DNA from: Cognatundibacterium oligocarboniphilum
GTDB lineage: Bacteria; Pseudomonadota; Gammaproteobacteria; Burkholderiales; Burkholderiaceae_D
NCBI RefSeq assembly: GCF_013377855.1
Contig: NZ_JABXYJ010000003.1
Span: 321,259-385,258 of the forward strand
Length of the DNA stretch: 64,000 bases
Reading direction: 5' to 3'
In this document: in pieces, positions 1 to 9,108 of the stretch
How the letters are laid out: every line of letters begins with the position of its first letter
How positions within the stretch are numbered: position 1 is the stretch's first letter
The notes under the pieces: generated by a model
Database searches by the model: none
The model's input: the letters and a program-made list of their open reading frames with translations, nothing else
What the model was told of the DNA's origin: nothing
Program-made: the position numbers and the translations under genes

Positions 1-1052
1 AGCTGATCAAGACCAATCTGCTGTGCTCGACGATTTGCGATAAAGCGCAAATATCCTTTGAACATTGGCGCATTTAATCCGAGCACTCCACGCGGCATTG
101 TATCCTCTGCGTAGCGATATTCCAACTCCACCGCACGCAAAAACAACGATTTAATTTCGTCGCGAAATGCAGGAGTCCACAAATGCGGATTTTCCATCTT
201 AATTGTATTGATCAGATCGATCCCGAAGTTACAGTGCATCGATTCGTCGCGCAAAATGTACTGATATTGTTCAGCCGCACCCATCATTTTATTCTGCCGG
301 CCCAATGCCAGAATCTGCGTGAAACCAACGTAGAAAAACAGTCCCTCCATCAGGCATGCGAACACGATCAGCGAACGCAGTAAAGTCTGATCGGCTTCGG
401 TGGTGCCGGTCTTGAATTCAGGATTCGTCAGCACATCAATGAAAGGGATCAGGAACTGATCTTTGTCGCGGATAGATTCGATCTCGTTATACGCGTTGAA
501 AATTTCGCCTTCATCCAGACCCAGCGATTCGACGATGTATTGGTAGGCGTGTGTATGGATTGCCTCCTCAAACGCCTGGCGCAATAAGTACTGACGACAT
601 TCCGGCGCAGTGATGTGGCGATAAGTGCCGAGCACGATATTGTTGGCAGCCAGCGAATCGGCCGTGACAAAGAAGCCCAGGTTACGCTTGACCAGACGGC
701 GTTCATCTTCAGACAGGCCGTTCGGATTTTTCCAGAGTTCAATATCGCGCTGCATATTGATTTCCTGCGGCATCCAGTGATTGGCACAACCTGCGAGATA
801 TTTATCCCATGCCCACTTGTATTTGAAGGGTACCAGCTGGTTAACGTCGGTCTGGCCGTTGATGATGCGCTTGTCGGCAGCGTTCACACGGCGTGCAGTG
901 TCTTCGGCACTGGCAACATGAGGCTGGCTGATGACAGCAGGATTCAATGCCGTCTCCTGCATCTGCAAGCCAGGTGCGGCAGGCAAAGGTTGTGCCGGCA
1001 TCTGCCTGACAGCAGGTGCGGTGGACGTTTCTTCTTCATCCCAGGATAACAT
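1..1052 (-). CDS. nrdB: Ribonucleoside-diphosphate reductase subunit beta (partial, C-terminus cut by window edge)
   Basis: Class Ia ribonucleotide reductase small subunit, which houses the di-iron tyrosyl radical needed by NrdA to make deoxyribonucleotides in the cytoplasm. The frame runs open from an ATG at 1052 ([10 protein letters not shown]) to the window edge, about 350 codons. The conserved block [19 protein letters not shown] is followed by the metal-ligand and radical segment [14 protein letters not shown]. Tyr170 there occupies the E. coli Tyr122 position, so this is not a class Ic enzyme, which lacks the radical tyrosine. A later [13 protein letters not shown] segment supplies further iron ligands. 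An AAGGAA ribosome binding site lies 8 nt before the ATG. It follows nrdA after 134 bp and is probably cotranscribed with it. Confidence 0.96.
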   Translation of the reverse strand, partial: MLSWDEEETSTAPAVRQMPAQPLPAAPGLQMQETALNPAVISQPHVASAEDTARRVNAADKRIINGQTDVNQLVPFKYKWAWDKYLAGCANHWMPQEINMQRDIELWKNPNGLSEDERRLVKRNLGFFVTADSLAANNIVLGTYRHITAPECRQYLLRQAFEEAIHTHAYQYIVESLGLDEGEIFNAYNEIESIRDKDQFLIPFIDVLTNPEFKTGTTEADQTLLRSLIVFACLMEGLFFYVGFTQILALGRQNKMMGAAEQYQYILRDESMHCNFGIDLINTIKMENPHLWTPAFRDEIKSLFLRAVELEYRYAEDTMPRGVLGLNAPMFKGYLRFIANRRAQQIGLDQ

Positions 1053-1131
1053 TTCTTTATTCCTTACAAAAAAGCGCCTCGATATCCGTATCAGATCAAA
1101 GTGCAAAATAATTTATCAGCTGCAATCATTG

Positions 1132-1165
1132 ATACGGGACAGCCGCATGACGGACTATCCCGTAT
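1132..1165 (-). promoter_or_regulatory. Hairpin in the nrdA-nrdB intergenic region
   Basis: An 11-bp inverted repeat (ATACGGGACAG at 1132-1142 and CTATCCCGTAT at 1155-1165, one G-T pair) with a 12-nt loop lies in the 134-bp gap between nrdA and nrdB. It has no uridine tract on the minus strand, so it is not a classical terminator. It may tune the NrdA:NrdB ratio by mRNA processing or attenuation; that role is inference. Confidence 0.45.
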
Positions 1166-1186
1166 ATTTAAAATGACTGCAAAGTC

Positions 1187-4105
1187 TTATTGGCAGGCTT
1201 CGCACTCTTCGAAGCCAGGGTCGCCGGGCCGCAAATAACAAGCTGCGCCGTCCGCTTCCGCCGCCACTGCTGGCACAGCTGCCGTTGCGGGAGCCACATT
1301 GAAGGCACCGCTGCCGCCATCAACCGCCACCGCATTCAGGGCGCCGGTCTTGGTTGTCGATTTTTCGGTATGTGTTGCACCGATTGTACGCAGGTAGTAA
1401 GTGGTTTTCAGGCCACGCAGCCAGGCCAGTTTGTAGGTTTCGTCGAGCTTTTTACCCGATGCGCCCGCCATGTAGATATTCAGGGATTGCGCCTGGTCTA
1501 TCCATTTCTGACGCCGCGCAGCAGCTTCCACCAGCCAGGAAGGGCTGACTTCAAAAGCGGTGGCATACAGGTCACGCAGATCCTGCGGAATGCGGTCAAT
1601 GCGGGACAGACTACCATCAAAGTATTTAAGATCGGCAATCATGACCTCATCCCACAGGCCGCGCAGTTTCAGATCGCGTACCAGATATTCATTGATTTCT
1701 GTAAATTCACCCGACAGGTTCGACTTCACATACAGGTTCTGATATGTCGGTTCGATACAGGCTGATACGCCGATGATGTTAGAAATCGTCGCGGTCGGTG
1801 CAATCGCTACACAGTTCGAGTTGCGCATGCCGAATTGCTTGATGCGGTTACGCACCGTGTTCCAGTCCATTGTTTCGGAGAAATCTGCTTCCAGATAGCC
1901 GCCACGCTCTTCCGCCAGCATTTTCAGCGAATCCTGCGGCAGGATGCCGCGATCCCATAAGGATCCCGGATAGGAGCTGTAAGTGCCACGCTCTTCCGCC
2001 AGCTCAGTCGATGCCAGATAGGCGTAATAACAAACGGCTTCCATCGACGTATCAGCAAACTGCACCGCTTCATTCGAGGCATATGGCACACGCATAATGT
2101 GCAGGCAATCCTGAAAACCCATGATGCCCATGCCGACCGGACGGTGACGCAGATTCGACTGACGTGCTTTTTCTACGGCATAGTAATTAATATCAATGAC
2201 GTTATCCAGCATACGCATCGCTGTGCGGATGGTTTTCTGCAGTTTGACATGATCCAGCTGACCGTTTTTCATGTGTGCCGGCAAATTCACAGAACCCAGG
2301 TTACAGACAGCGATTTCACTTTCATTCGTGTTCAGTGTGATTTCAGTGCACAGATTGGAAGAATGCACCACACCGACATGCTGTTGCGGTGAACGGATAT
2401 TGCATGGATCTTTGAATGTAATCCATGGATGGCCGGTTTCAAACAACATCGACAGCATCTTGCGCCACAGGTCCAGCGCCGGGATTTTTTTGAATAATCC
2501 GAGTTCACCGGAAACAGTTTGCGCTTCATACGCCAGATAAGCCTGCTCAAATGCTTTGCCGTATTTATCATGCAGATCAGGAACATCGGAAGGTGAGAAC
2601 AGTGTCCATTCCCCTTTTTCCATCACGCGCTTCATGAACAGGTCAGGAATCCAGTTAGCCGTATTCATATCGTGCGTACGGCGGCGGTCGTCACCTGTGT
2701 TCTTGCGGAGATCAAGGAATTCCTCAATGTCCATGTGCCAGGTTTCCAGATAAGCGCAGACTGCGCCTTTGCGTTTACCGCCCTGATTCACCGCCACAGC
2801 CGTGTCATTCACCACCTTCAGGAACGGCACCACGCCCTGCGACTTACCATTGGTACCTTTAATATGAGCGCCGAGCGCACGTACAGGCGTCCAGTCATTT
2901 CCCAGACCACCGGCAAATTTAGCCAGCAGTGCGTTTTCCTTCAATGCATCATAAATACCAGCCAGATCATCGGACACGGTGGTCAGATAGCAGGAAGACA
3001 GTTGGGAACGCAGCGTACCGGAATTGAACAGTGTCGGCGTCGAGCTCATGAAATCAAAACTGGACAGCAAGTTATAAAACTCGATGGCACGGGCATTGCG
3101 ATCTTTTTCTTCCAGCGCCAGCCCCATCGCCACGCGCATATAGAAAGCCTGCGGCATTTCGATGCGGGTGCCGCGCACATGCAGGAAATAGCGGTCATAT
3201 AAGGTCTGCAGGCCAATATAGCTGAACTGCAGATCGCGGTCAGCGATGAGCGACTTCGCAAGACGATCCAGATCGAATTCTGCCAGACGCGCATCCAGCA
3301 ATTCGGCGGCAATCCCTTTCTGAATAAACTGCGGGAAATAAGTGATGTATTCGGCTGCGGCATCCTGCTGCGCCACTTCCTTACCGAAAACTTCTTTACG
3401 AACGGTATGCAACAGCAGGCGTGAAGTCACCTGACTGTATGCAGGCTCTTTTTCCATCAGCGCGCGCGCTGCCAGAATTGCCGATTTGTGCAATTCCTCG
3501 ACCGGTACGCCGTCATACAGATTTTTCAGCGTTTCAGTCAGAATTGCTTCCGCATCGGCCAGCTTATCCAGCCCTACGCAGGCTGCGGTGATCAGGGCGC
3601 GGACTTTTTCGATATCCAACAGCACTTTTTCACCATCAGCGACGACATGAATCTGCGGCAGCTTTGCCTGGGAAGCACGTTGCGCCTCCTGTGCCAGACG
3701 ACGTTCTTCCTGATGTTTGGCGCGATACAGCACATAAGCACGGGCGACGTCATGTTCGCCGGAACGCATCAGCGCCAGCTCAACCTGATCCTGGATATCT
3801 TCAATGTGGAAAGTGCCGCCAGCCGGCTGCCGGCGTAACAGTGCGGCCACCACGGTTGCCGTCAGCTGCTCAACCAGTTCGCGGACACGTGCCGATGCAG
3901 CACCTTGGCCACCATTAACCGCCAGAAATGCTTTTGTCATTGCAATCGCGATTTTTGAGGGTTCAAAACCAACTACAGCACCGTTACGGCGGATCACGCG
4001 GTGCTCGCTGTATGTATGAGCAGACGTACCTGACTGGGAAGTCGTGCTCAGCAAAGTACCAGGATCGGAATACGATGGCGTTGTTGTTTCAATTGAAGAG
4101 TGCAT
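1187..4105 (-). CDS. nrdA: Ribonucleoside-diphosphate reductase subunit alpha
   Basis: Large catalytic subunit of class Ia ribonucleotide reductase, 972 aa, reducing NDPs to dNDPs with NrdB. An N-terminal ATP-cone (about residues 35-130) gives allosteric overall activity control. The active-site segments are visible: LSSCYLTTVSDD (redox Cys), SSNLCTEITLNTNESE (thiyl radical Cys and Glu), and AVCNLGSVNLP (second redox Cys). The C-terminal tail ends CEACQ, the swinging dithiol pair. It is longer than E. coli NrdA (about 760 aa), as is usual for betaproteobacterial versions with an extended N-terminus. The ATG at 4105 has GGAGG a few nt upstream. It stands first in the nrdA-nrdB unit and has NrdR-type boxes about 210-255 bp upstream. 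Confidence 0.97.
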   Translation of the reverse strand: MHSSIETTTPSYSDPGTLLSTTSQSGTSAHTYSEHRVIRRNGAVVGFEPSKIAIAMTKAFLAVNGGQGAASARVRELVEQLTATVVAALLRRQPAGGTFHIEDIQDQVELALMRSGEHDVARAYVLYRAKHQEERRLAQEAQRASQAKLPQIHVVADGEKVLLDIEKVRALITAACVGLDKLADAEAILTETLKNLYDGVPVEELHKSAILAARALMEKEPAYSQVTSRLLLHTVRKEVFGKEVAQQDAAAEYITYFPQFIQKGIAAELLDARLAEFDLDRLAKSLIADRDLQFSYIGLQTLYDRYFLHVRGTRIEMPQAFYMRVAMGLALEEKDRNARAIEFYNLLSSFDFMSSTPTLFNSGTLRSQLSSCYLTTVSDDLAGIYDALKENALLAKFAGGLGNDWTPVRALGAHIKGTNGKSQGVVPFLKVVNDTAVAVNQGGKRKGAVCAYLETWHMDIEEFLDLRKNTGDDRRRTHDMNTANWIPDLFMKRVMEKGEWTLFSPSDVPDLHDKYGKAFEQAYLAYEAQTVSGELGLFKKIPALDLWRKMLSMLFETGHPWITFKDPCNIRSPQQHVGVVHSSNLCTEITLNTNESEIAVCNLGSVNLPAHMKNGQLDHVKLQKTIRTAMRMLDNVIDINYYAVEKARQSNLRHRPVGMGIMGFQDCLHIMRVPYASNEAVQFADTSMEAVCYYAYLASTELAEERGTYSSYPGSLWDRGILPQDSLKMLAEERGGYLEADFSETMDWNTVRNRIKQFGMRNSNCVAIAPTATISNIIGVSACIEPTYQNLYVKSNLSGEFTEINEYLVRDLKLRGLWDEVMIADLKYFDGSLSRIDRIPQDLRDLYATAFEVSPSWLVEAAARRQKWIDQAQSLNIYMAGASGKKLDETYKLAWLRGLKTTYYLRTIGATHTEKSTTKTGALNAVAVDGGSGAFNVAPATAAVPAVAAEADGAACYLRPGDPGFEECEACQ

Positions 4106-4317
4106 TGAGCCTCCAGAGTCGGAATTGGTGCCGTTCCTGATCAGTCAATCAGTCAGGATGACGCGCGGGTTAATTGAATATTGCGCCTAACTACTAGTCG
4201 GCTCTCCCCATTCAGAATGGCGGAAAAACCTTGTCATTTCTTTTTTTAACTCGGTTTTCCCTTAAATTGAAGGGCCGTTCAAGAAAAATGAAGCAAGAAA
4301 GATAAAACCAGAAAAAC

Positions 4318-4359
4318 CACTACATATAGTGCACGAATAAAGAATGAACCTAATTCTAG
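4318..4359 (-). promoter_or_regulatory. Tandem NrdR-type boxes upstream of nrdA
   Basis: Two palindromic sites lie in the 489-bp gap 4106-4594. The first, CACTACATATAGTG (4318-4331), closely fits the NrdR box (consensus acaCwAtATaTwGtgt). The second is CTA-ATTC-TAG (4350-4359). Their centres are 30 bp apart, near the roughly three helical turns typical of paired NrdR boxes. A TATATG-like -10 element on the minus strand overlaps the first box, the usual way NrdR represses. I see no gene in the rest of this gap. Confidence 0.65.
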
Positions 4360-4594
4360 TACCCGACCCCGGCAGATGCAACCGCTTTCCATGTTATATT
4401 TTTTATTGTTTTTCACACAGGGTGATTGACTTTCATGAATATTCAGAAATCCTTGGAAGCTGACGCAAGTGAGTACTAACAGAAAACATCTCTGCAATAT
4501 ATCTGCCGGACTGTATGCCAGAAAACAGTCTGTGTTGACAACTGCGATGTAGGGGTGAAATGAAGGAATAAGTACTGGAAATTGAGGATGGAAA

Positions 4595-6034
4595 TTAGTC
4601 CTGAATTTTGAGCTTCTGTATCTGGTAACGCAACTGGCGGAAACTGACGCCCAGCAAATCTGCTGCCTGCGTCCGGTTGTGGCGGGTTTTTTCCAGCGCC
4701 CGGCGAATCATCTCGCGTTCAATGCTTTCCAGATAGTCCGGCAGGGAGCAGGGCAATTCAGGAAACTCGAAATTTTCAGCATGTGGCTCTGCTTTTTCCT
4801 GCTCAGGCGCTGCGATGCCGGCACTGCTCACCGGGAGCGCGGGTAAGCCTGACTCCGGCATGGCGGTAACCGGTTTTCCACTTAATGCCAGATCGTCGGG
4901 CTGAATACAGCCCTCATTTGCAAAAGCCAGCGCCCGCTCCAGAATATTTTCCAGCTCCCGGACATTGCCGGGAAAGCGGTAGGCGCGTAAAGCTTCCAGC
5001 GACGCCGCCGACAAAGTCACGCTGCTTCCCGCCAGCCGCCCCAGAATTCCAGCCGACAGCAATTCGATATCTTCCAGCCGTTCCCGCAACGGCGGCAAAT
5101 GCAGCTCAATCACATTCAGCCGGTAATACAGATCCTGACGGAAACGCCCCTCACTGACGCACTGAGCCAGATTCTGGTGTGTGGCACTGATAATGCGGAC
5201 ATCGACCGACTCCTCCGTCGTCGCACCGACCTTACGGATACGCCGTTCCTGGATCGCACGCAATAGCTTCACCTGCATGGCGAGCGGCAGATCCGCCACT
5301 TCGTCCAGCATTAAGGTTCCGCCGTTCGCTGCCTGAAAAAAACCTTCCCGATCATCCATCGCACCGGTGAATGCGCCCTTGCGGTAGCCGAAAAATTCGG
5401 CTTCCATCAGATTTTCCGGTATCGCGCCGCAATTCACTGCGATAAAGGGTTTACTCATGCGCGAACTGGACATATGGATTTCCCGCGCCGCCAATTCCTT
5501 GCCGCTGCCGGACTCGCCGGTAATGATGACTGGCGCCATGCTACGCGCCAGCCGTTTTATTTGCGCCCGCACCTGTTGCATTCCGCCGGACTGCCCGATC
5601 AGCAAGGGGGCGACGACAGATTGCGTATCTTCGGGTTTTGCCTGTGGCACCGCATTAATATTGAGTGCGGAATAAACCAGCTTACGCAGATGGTCGAGTG
5701 CCACCGGTTTCGAGACATAATCAAACGCACCGGCTTTCAGGGCATTGACCGCATTATCTGCACTACCAAAAGCCGTGATCACGGCCACCGGCGTATTTTT
5801 GTAACCGGCATTGATCTCGGCCACCAGCTCCATGCCTGAGCCGTCCGGCAAACGCATGTCGGTCAACACCAGGGCATAGCTCTTGTTTTGCAACAACTGA
5901 CGCGCTTCAGCCAGATTCTCGGCACTGTCGACATCCAGCCCCATCTTGATGAGTGTGATTTCGAGCAGTTCCCTCAGGTGAGCTTCATCATCCACCACCA
6001 GGATGCGCGGACAGGTCGCCACATTGATCGTCAT
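4595..6034 (-). CDS. pilR: Sigma-54-dependent response regulator PilR
   Basis: NtrC-family activator, 479 aa, that switches on type IV pilin (pilA) transcription in response to PilS. Domains in order: receiver (residues 10-125, phospho-acceptor Asp59 in LVLTDMRLP), AAA+ sigma-54 interaction domain (about 145-375, Walker A GESGSGKE, GAFTGA loop intact, LMLDEVADLP), and a Fis-type HTH at the C-terminus (NRTQAADLLGVSFRQLRYQ). The ATG overlaps the pilS stop by 4 bp, so the pair is translationally coupled. No pilA lies in the window, so its target is elsewhere. Confidence 0.94.
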   Translation of the reverse strand: MTINVATCPRILVVDDEAHLRELLEITLIKMGLDVDSAENLAEARQLLQNKSYALVLTDMRLPDGSGMELVAEINAGYKNTPVAVITAFGSADNAVNALKAGAFDYVSKPVALDHLRKLVYSALNINAVPQAKPEDTQSVVAPLLIGQSGGMQQVRAQIKRLARSMAPVIITGESGSGKELAAREIHMSSSRMSKPFIAVNCGAIPENLMEAEFFGYRKGAFTGAMDDREGFFQAANGGTLMLDEVADLPLAMQVKLLRAIQERRIRKVGATTEESVDVRIISATHQNLAQCVSEGRFRQDLYYRLNVIELHLPPLRERLEDIELLSAGILGRLAGSSVTLSAASLEALRAYRFPGNVRELENILERALAFANEGCIQPDDLALSGKPVTAMPESGLPALPVSSAGIAAPEQEKAEPHAENFEFPELPCSLPDYLESIEREMIRRALEKTRHNRTQAADLLGVSFRQLRYQIQKLKIQD

Positions 6035-7797
6035 GCATTCAATCCAGAAAAATTAATCACAAACCGGCCGCTGGGTTCGGCATCAGCGGAATCAGTATCC
6101 ACCCGGTATTCATAATCCAGCAGACAGTGGTTGTTCAGACACAATTCACGCGCCATATACAGACCCAGTCCGGTGCCCATGCGGGAAGTTGTATAAAAAG
6201 GTTCAAACAGATGCGCCCTGACATCGTAACTGATTGCGGGACCATCATCCTGGATATGCAGCTCCTGACGCCCGTTCACACTGACCTGCGCATACAGACG
6301 AATGCTACCCGAGCGCCCGCTGGCATAGCGCACCGCATTCGACAACAGGTTATTCACCACTTCCATTAAATGTCCCGGATCAAAACTGACCTTGAAATCA
6401 GTATCGTCGAAAACACGGATCAGATCAGGAGCAATCCGTCTGGTTTCCGAAAAATCATGCACGCAATCGCGCACCCGTTTCATCAGAAAATAGGGCTCGA
6501 CGTCATTCCTGGCCTTGCGCGACAACTTCAGGATATCTTCAATCAGCTGGTTCAGACGCGCCACATTGTCATCCACAATTTTCAGCAAACGCCTGGCCTG
6601 ACCAAGGTCGCCGTCTTCCTGGCTGCGATCGGCCAGATCCTCATTGAGCAAGGATGCGGCGTATGAAATCGAGGACAGCGGATTCCTGACTTCGTGCGCA
6701 ATACTCGCCGTCAGGCGTCCCATGGATGCCAGTTTTAGCTGCTGTGCCTGGTTTTCAATATCCGACACATCCTGCATGAAAATGACGGTGTAATTATGTC
6801 CGCTTATCTGCAAGCCGGTGACTGCCGTGTCAGTCACGATCATAAACCGCAGCTTCAGATGCGTGATGAAATGAGGGTGATCAATACGGCCTGGCAGGCT
6901 GGCGATGTCTGCCTCGGGACGCAAACCTGCCCTTGTTTCATCCAGATAACAAGGGATGGATACGAAAGAGATATCCCCTTCCGGATTATTCACGGTACGC
7001 GCGTTCTGATGCAGCTCCATGCTCGTCAGCACATCCGCCATGGGACGCAGTGCAATGATATCTGTCAGTCGCGTGCCGATCATGGACTTGTCCAGATGCC
7101 CGCCAAGCATGCGTTCTGCGGCCGGATTAATCTCGAACACACAGCGATGCTGGTCAAGCACCAGAATCCCGTCATCCATATCATTAATCACCAGATGATT
7201 GATCGCCTGCTGTAATGCCAGCTCATTGCCGCGCTGCAATGCCAGTTGTTCCTGCCGGATCAGATTACTGGCCAGCCGGTTCACCACGTAGACCACAGCA
7301 AAATACGAAGCGCCGAACAACCCTGCCTGCGACACCAGATTTCCGTCGCTCTGTTCCAGCAGACGGTAACTGGCTTCCAGCAGCATCAACAGGCTGACTA
7401 CCGCACAAAAAAAGAATGCCCATAGCAAGGGGGCCAGAATCGAAACGCCCGCCAGAGGAAACAGGAACAGGATATGCAAACCGCCCTTGCCGCCGCCAGA
7501 TCCGACATACAGCAAAGAGATGCTCAGGATATCAATCGCAATCTGCGATAACAGTTGCAGGATGAAATGCCTGGTATGCACCAGTTTCAAGACCACAAAA
7601 CCGATACTCAGGAACAGATAAACAATGCAGATGTCGCGCGCAAACAGATGCGAATAAACCCAGATATCTTTGGTGCTGCGCAGATTCAGCAGTAACAGCA
7701 GACTGATCGCGACCATCACCCGCGAAATGTTCAGCGTCTGTAGCGAACGCCAGAATGAAGGGCTGGGGTCAGGGAAAGTGGAGAGTGGAATCAACAT
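6031..7797 (-). CDS. pilS: Sensor histidine kinase PilS
   Basis: Membrane histidine kinase, 588 aa, partner of PilR. The N-terminal third has about six hydrophobic segments (residues 25-190), as in PilS. A PAS-like segment follows (ILVLDQHRCVFEINPAAERML), then a HisKA domain with phospho-acceptor His368 (ASIAHEVRNPLSS) and a HATPase domain with the N box (NLLSNAVRYA) and G2 box (GTGLGLYMARELC). It overlaps pilR by 4 bp and begins 21 bp after the PP0621-type gene, so pilS-pilR is the distal part of a four-gene minus-strand unit starting at ypjD. Confidence 0.93.
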   Translation of the reverse strand: MLIPLSTFPDPSPSFWRSLQTLNISRVMVAISLLLLLNLRSTKDIWVYSHLFARDICIVYLFLSIGFVVLKLVHTRHFILQLLSQIAIDILSISLLYVGSGGGKGGLHILFLFPLAGVSILAPLLWAFFFCAVVSLLMLLEASYRLLEQSDGNLVSQAGLFGASYFAVVYVVNRLASNLIRQEQLALQRGNELALQQAINHLVINDMDDGILVLDQHRCVFEINPAAERMLGGHLDKSMIGTRLTDIIALRPMADVLTSMELHQNARTVNNPEGDISFVSIPCYLDETRAGLRPEADIASLPGRIDHPHFITHLKLRFMIVTDTAVTGLQISGHNYTVIFMQDVSDIENQAQQLKLASMGRLTASIAHEVRNPLSSISYAASLLNEDLADRSQEDGDLGQARRLLKIVDDNVARLNQLIEDILKLSRKARNDVEPYFLMKRVRDCVHDFSETRRIAPDLIRVFDDTDFKVSFDPGHLMEVVNNLLSNAVRYASGRSGSIRLYAQVSVNGRQELHIQDDGPAISYDVRAHLFEPFYTTSRMGTGLGLYMARELCLNNHCLLDYEYRVDTDSADAEPSGRFVINFSGLNA

Positions 7798-7818
7798 GGC
7801 AACTGATGGCGCGCTGCA

Positions 7819-8046
7819 TCAGTGCAGGTCGGCATGGGCCGTCGAGCAAAAGGTCTGCTGCCCTCGGATCACCGCTTCAGACGCCGGCAGGTAGATCTGG
7901 CAATGCGCGCAGCAAACCATGGTCTCGGCGTCTCCCGCAGCAGACGGTGTAACAGGTGGCGGCATATCCTGCGCCGCCGGCCGGGCTTTTTTACGGATGG
8001 CAAGAATCACCAGCAGTCCAAAAACCAGCCAGATCAACAATCTCAT
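7819..8046 (-). CDS. PP0621-family small membrane-anchored protein
   Basis: Protein of 75 aa with one N-terminal membrane helix (MRLLIWLVFGLLVILAI), a basic/proline-rich linker, and a C-terminal segment with four cysteines (CCAHCQIYLPASEA...FCSTAH) that resembles a small metal-binding knuckle. Proteins of this kind sit beside pilS in many betaproteobacteria and pseudomonads; the function is unknown. I chose the ATG at 8046, which overlaps the upstream ypjD stop by 4 bp, rather than the longer open frame reaching 8235, because the upstream part is a shadow of ypjD. Confidence 0.8.
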   Translation of the reverse strand: MRLLIWLVFGLLVILAIRKKARPAAQDMPPPVTPSAAGDAETMVCCAHCQIYLPASEAVIRGQQTFCSTAHADLH

Positions 8047-8849
8047 GTCAGACTCCTGTGCAACAGGACTTCCAGTACAAAACGGCTGCCGACATACGCC
8101 AGCAGCAAGGTCAGGAATCCGCTCAGGGTAAAGTTCAGCACGGTCCTGCCGCGCCAGCCGCGCCAGTGACGGCCTGCCAGCAAAATGGCAAACAGCAGCC
8201 AGGACAGCAAAGACAAAATGGTTTTGTGATCCCATTTAAATGCAACACCCAGCACCTGCTCAGAAAACACCACGCCCGACAAGACGGTCAGCGTCAGCAG
8301 GATAAATCCCAGCGTAATCATGTGAAACAGGACTTTTTCCATCGTCATCAGTGCCGGCAGCTTGTCAATCACCGCATTCAGCCAGGGCCGGGTCTGCGAC
8401 TGCAATTTGTGCAGATGCTTATCCTGCAGGCTCATGATGAGCGCATGAAAAGCCGCGATCGTCAGTGTGCTGTAGGCCAGCAGCGCAACTGCAACATGCC
8501 ATGGAAACATGGTCGTCTTACCGGTCAGGGCAATCATGCTCCCGGGGAAAATCGCCGGTAACACCACCACAGCGACTGCTGGCGGAAAAATAAAAAATTT
8601 CAGCCCGTCCAGCGCGACATTCCGGTTCTCTAATAAGTAAACAGAAACCGTGACCCAGAGCGCAGCGGACAACATCACAGCAAAGCCGACCCGCAAGGCC
8701 TCTCCTGCCAACAATGCCTGCCACAACGATACGCCATGCAACAGCCAGGCCAGCATACCGGCAGCGGCAGCCACACGGCGGCGTGTCAGCGGAATTACCA
8801 GTGCAGTCAGATACATCAGTGCTGCCAGAAAAGATAAATAGATTTGCAT
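8043..8849 (-). CDS. ypjD: YpjD/CcsA-type cytochrome c assembly family inner membrane protein
   Basis: Polytopic inner membrane protein, 268 aa, with about eight hydrophobic helices. It belongs to the CcsA/CcmC-like family (PF01578); conserved features include the tryptophan and histidine segment around GKTTMFPWHVAVALLAYSTL and the later FKWDHKTILSLLSWLLFA. In E. coli the homologue (YpjD/CorE) lies divergent from ffh. Here ffh is 25 kb away, so this gene marks the left border of an accessory insertion. Its exact role (haem handling or magnesium/cobalt resistance) is not settled by sequence. Confidence 0.85.
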   Translation of the reverse strand: MQIYLSFLAALMYLTALVIPLTRRRVAAAAGMLAWLLHGVSLWQALLAGEALRVGFAVMLSAALWVTVSVYLLENRNVALDGLKFFIFPPAVAVVVLPAIFPGSMIALTGKTTMFPWHVAVALLAYSTLTIAAFHALIMSLQDKHLHKLQSQTRPWLNAVIDKLPALMTMEKVLFHMITLGFILLTLTVLSGVVFSEQVLGVAFKWDHKTILSLLSWLLFAILLAGRHWRGWRGRTVLNFTLSGFLTLLLAYVGSRFVLEVLLHRSLT

Positions 8850-9073
8850 CTGTTGAGTTTACACCATGTTGTTGTGATTGTTGATGATGAGAAGCCTGTG
8901 CAGAAGGCGACAAAAATCAAACACCGGCAGGATTTCTGGCCAGTGAGGAAAATATTTTCATTTATACAATAAAAATCTATGCACCGGGCTTGCTGTTGTG
9001 ATTGAACTTTTTTTGATTTTTTAGCACTAAACTGCTTGCGCTCACGCCATGCCGGGCGCACCAAGGGATAGTA

Positions 9074-9102
9074 TTAATCGATTCTTATCACTTTTCTATA
9101 AT
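9074..9102 (+). promoter_or_regulatory. Possible promoter giving a leaderless or very short 5' UTR
   Basis: A perfect TATAAT (9097-9102) stands 17 bp after a weak -35 (TTAATC, 9074-9079). It is only 7 nt ahead of the ATG of the S46 peptidase, and no Shine-Dalgarno sequence precedes that ATG. If used, transcription would start at or next to the start codon. The rest of the 8850-9108 gap holds nothing else I can name. Confidence 0.4.
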
Positions 9103-9108
9103 AAAACG

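Noticed and set aside
4106-4594. Place where an ampD gene might be expected between nrdA and pilR
   Set aside because: No amidase coding sequence is visible; the gap holds only regulatory sites, and I am not sure enough of the usual order to report a deletion.
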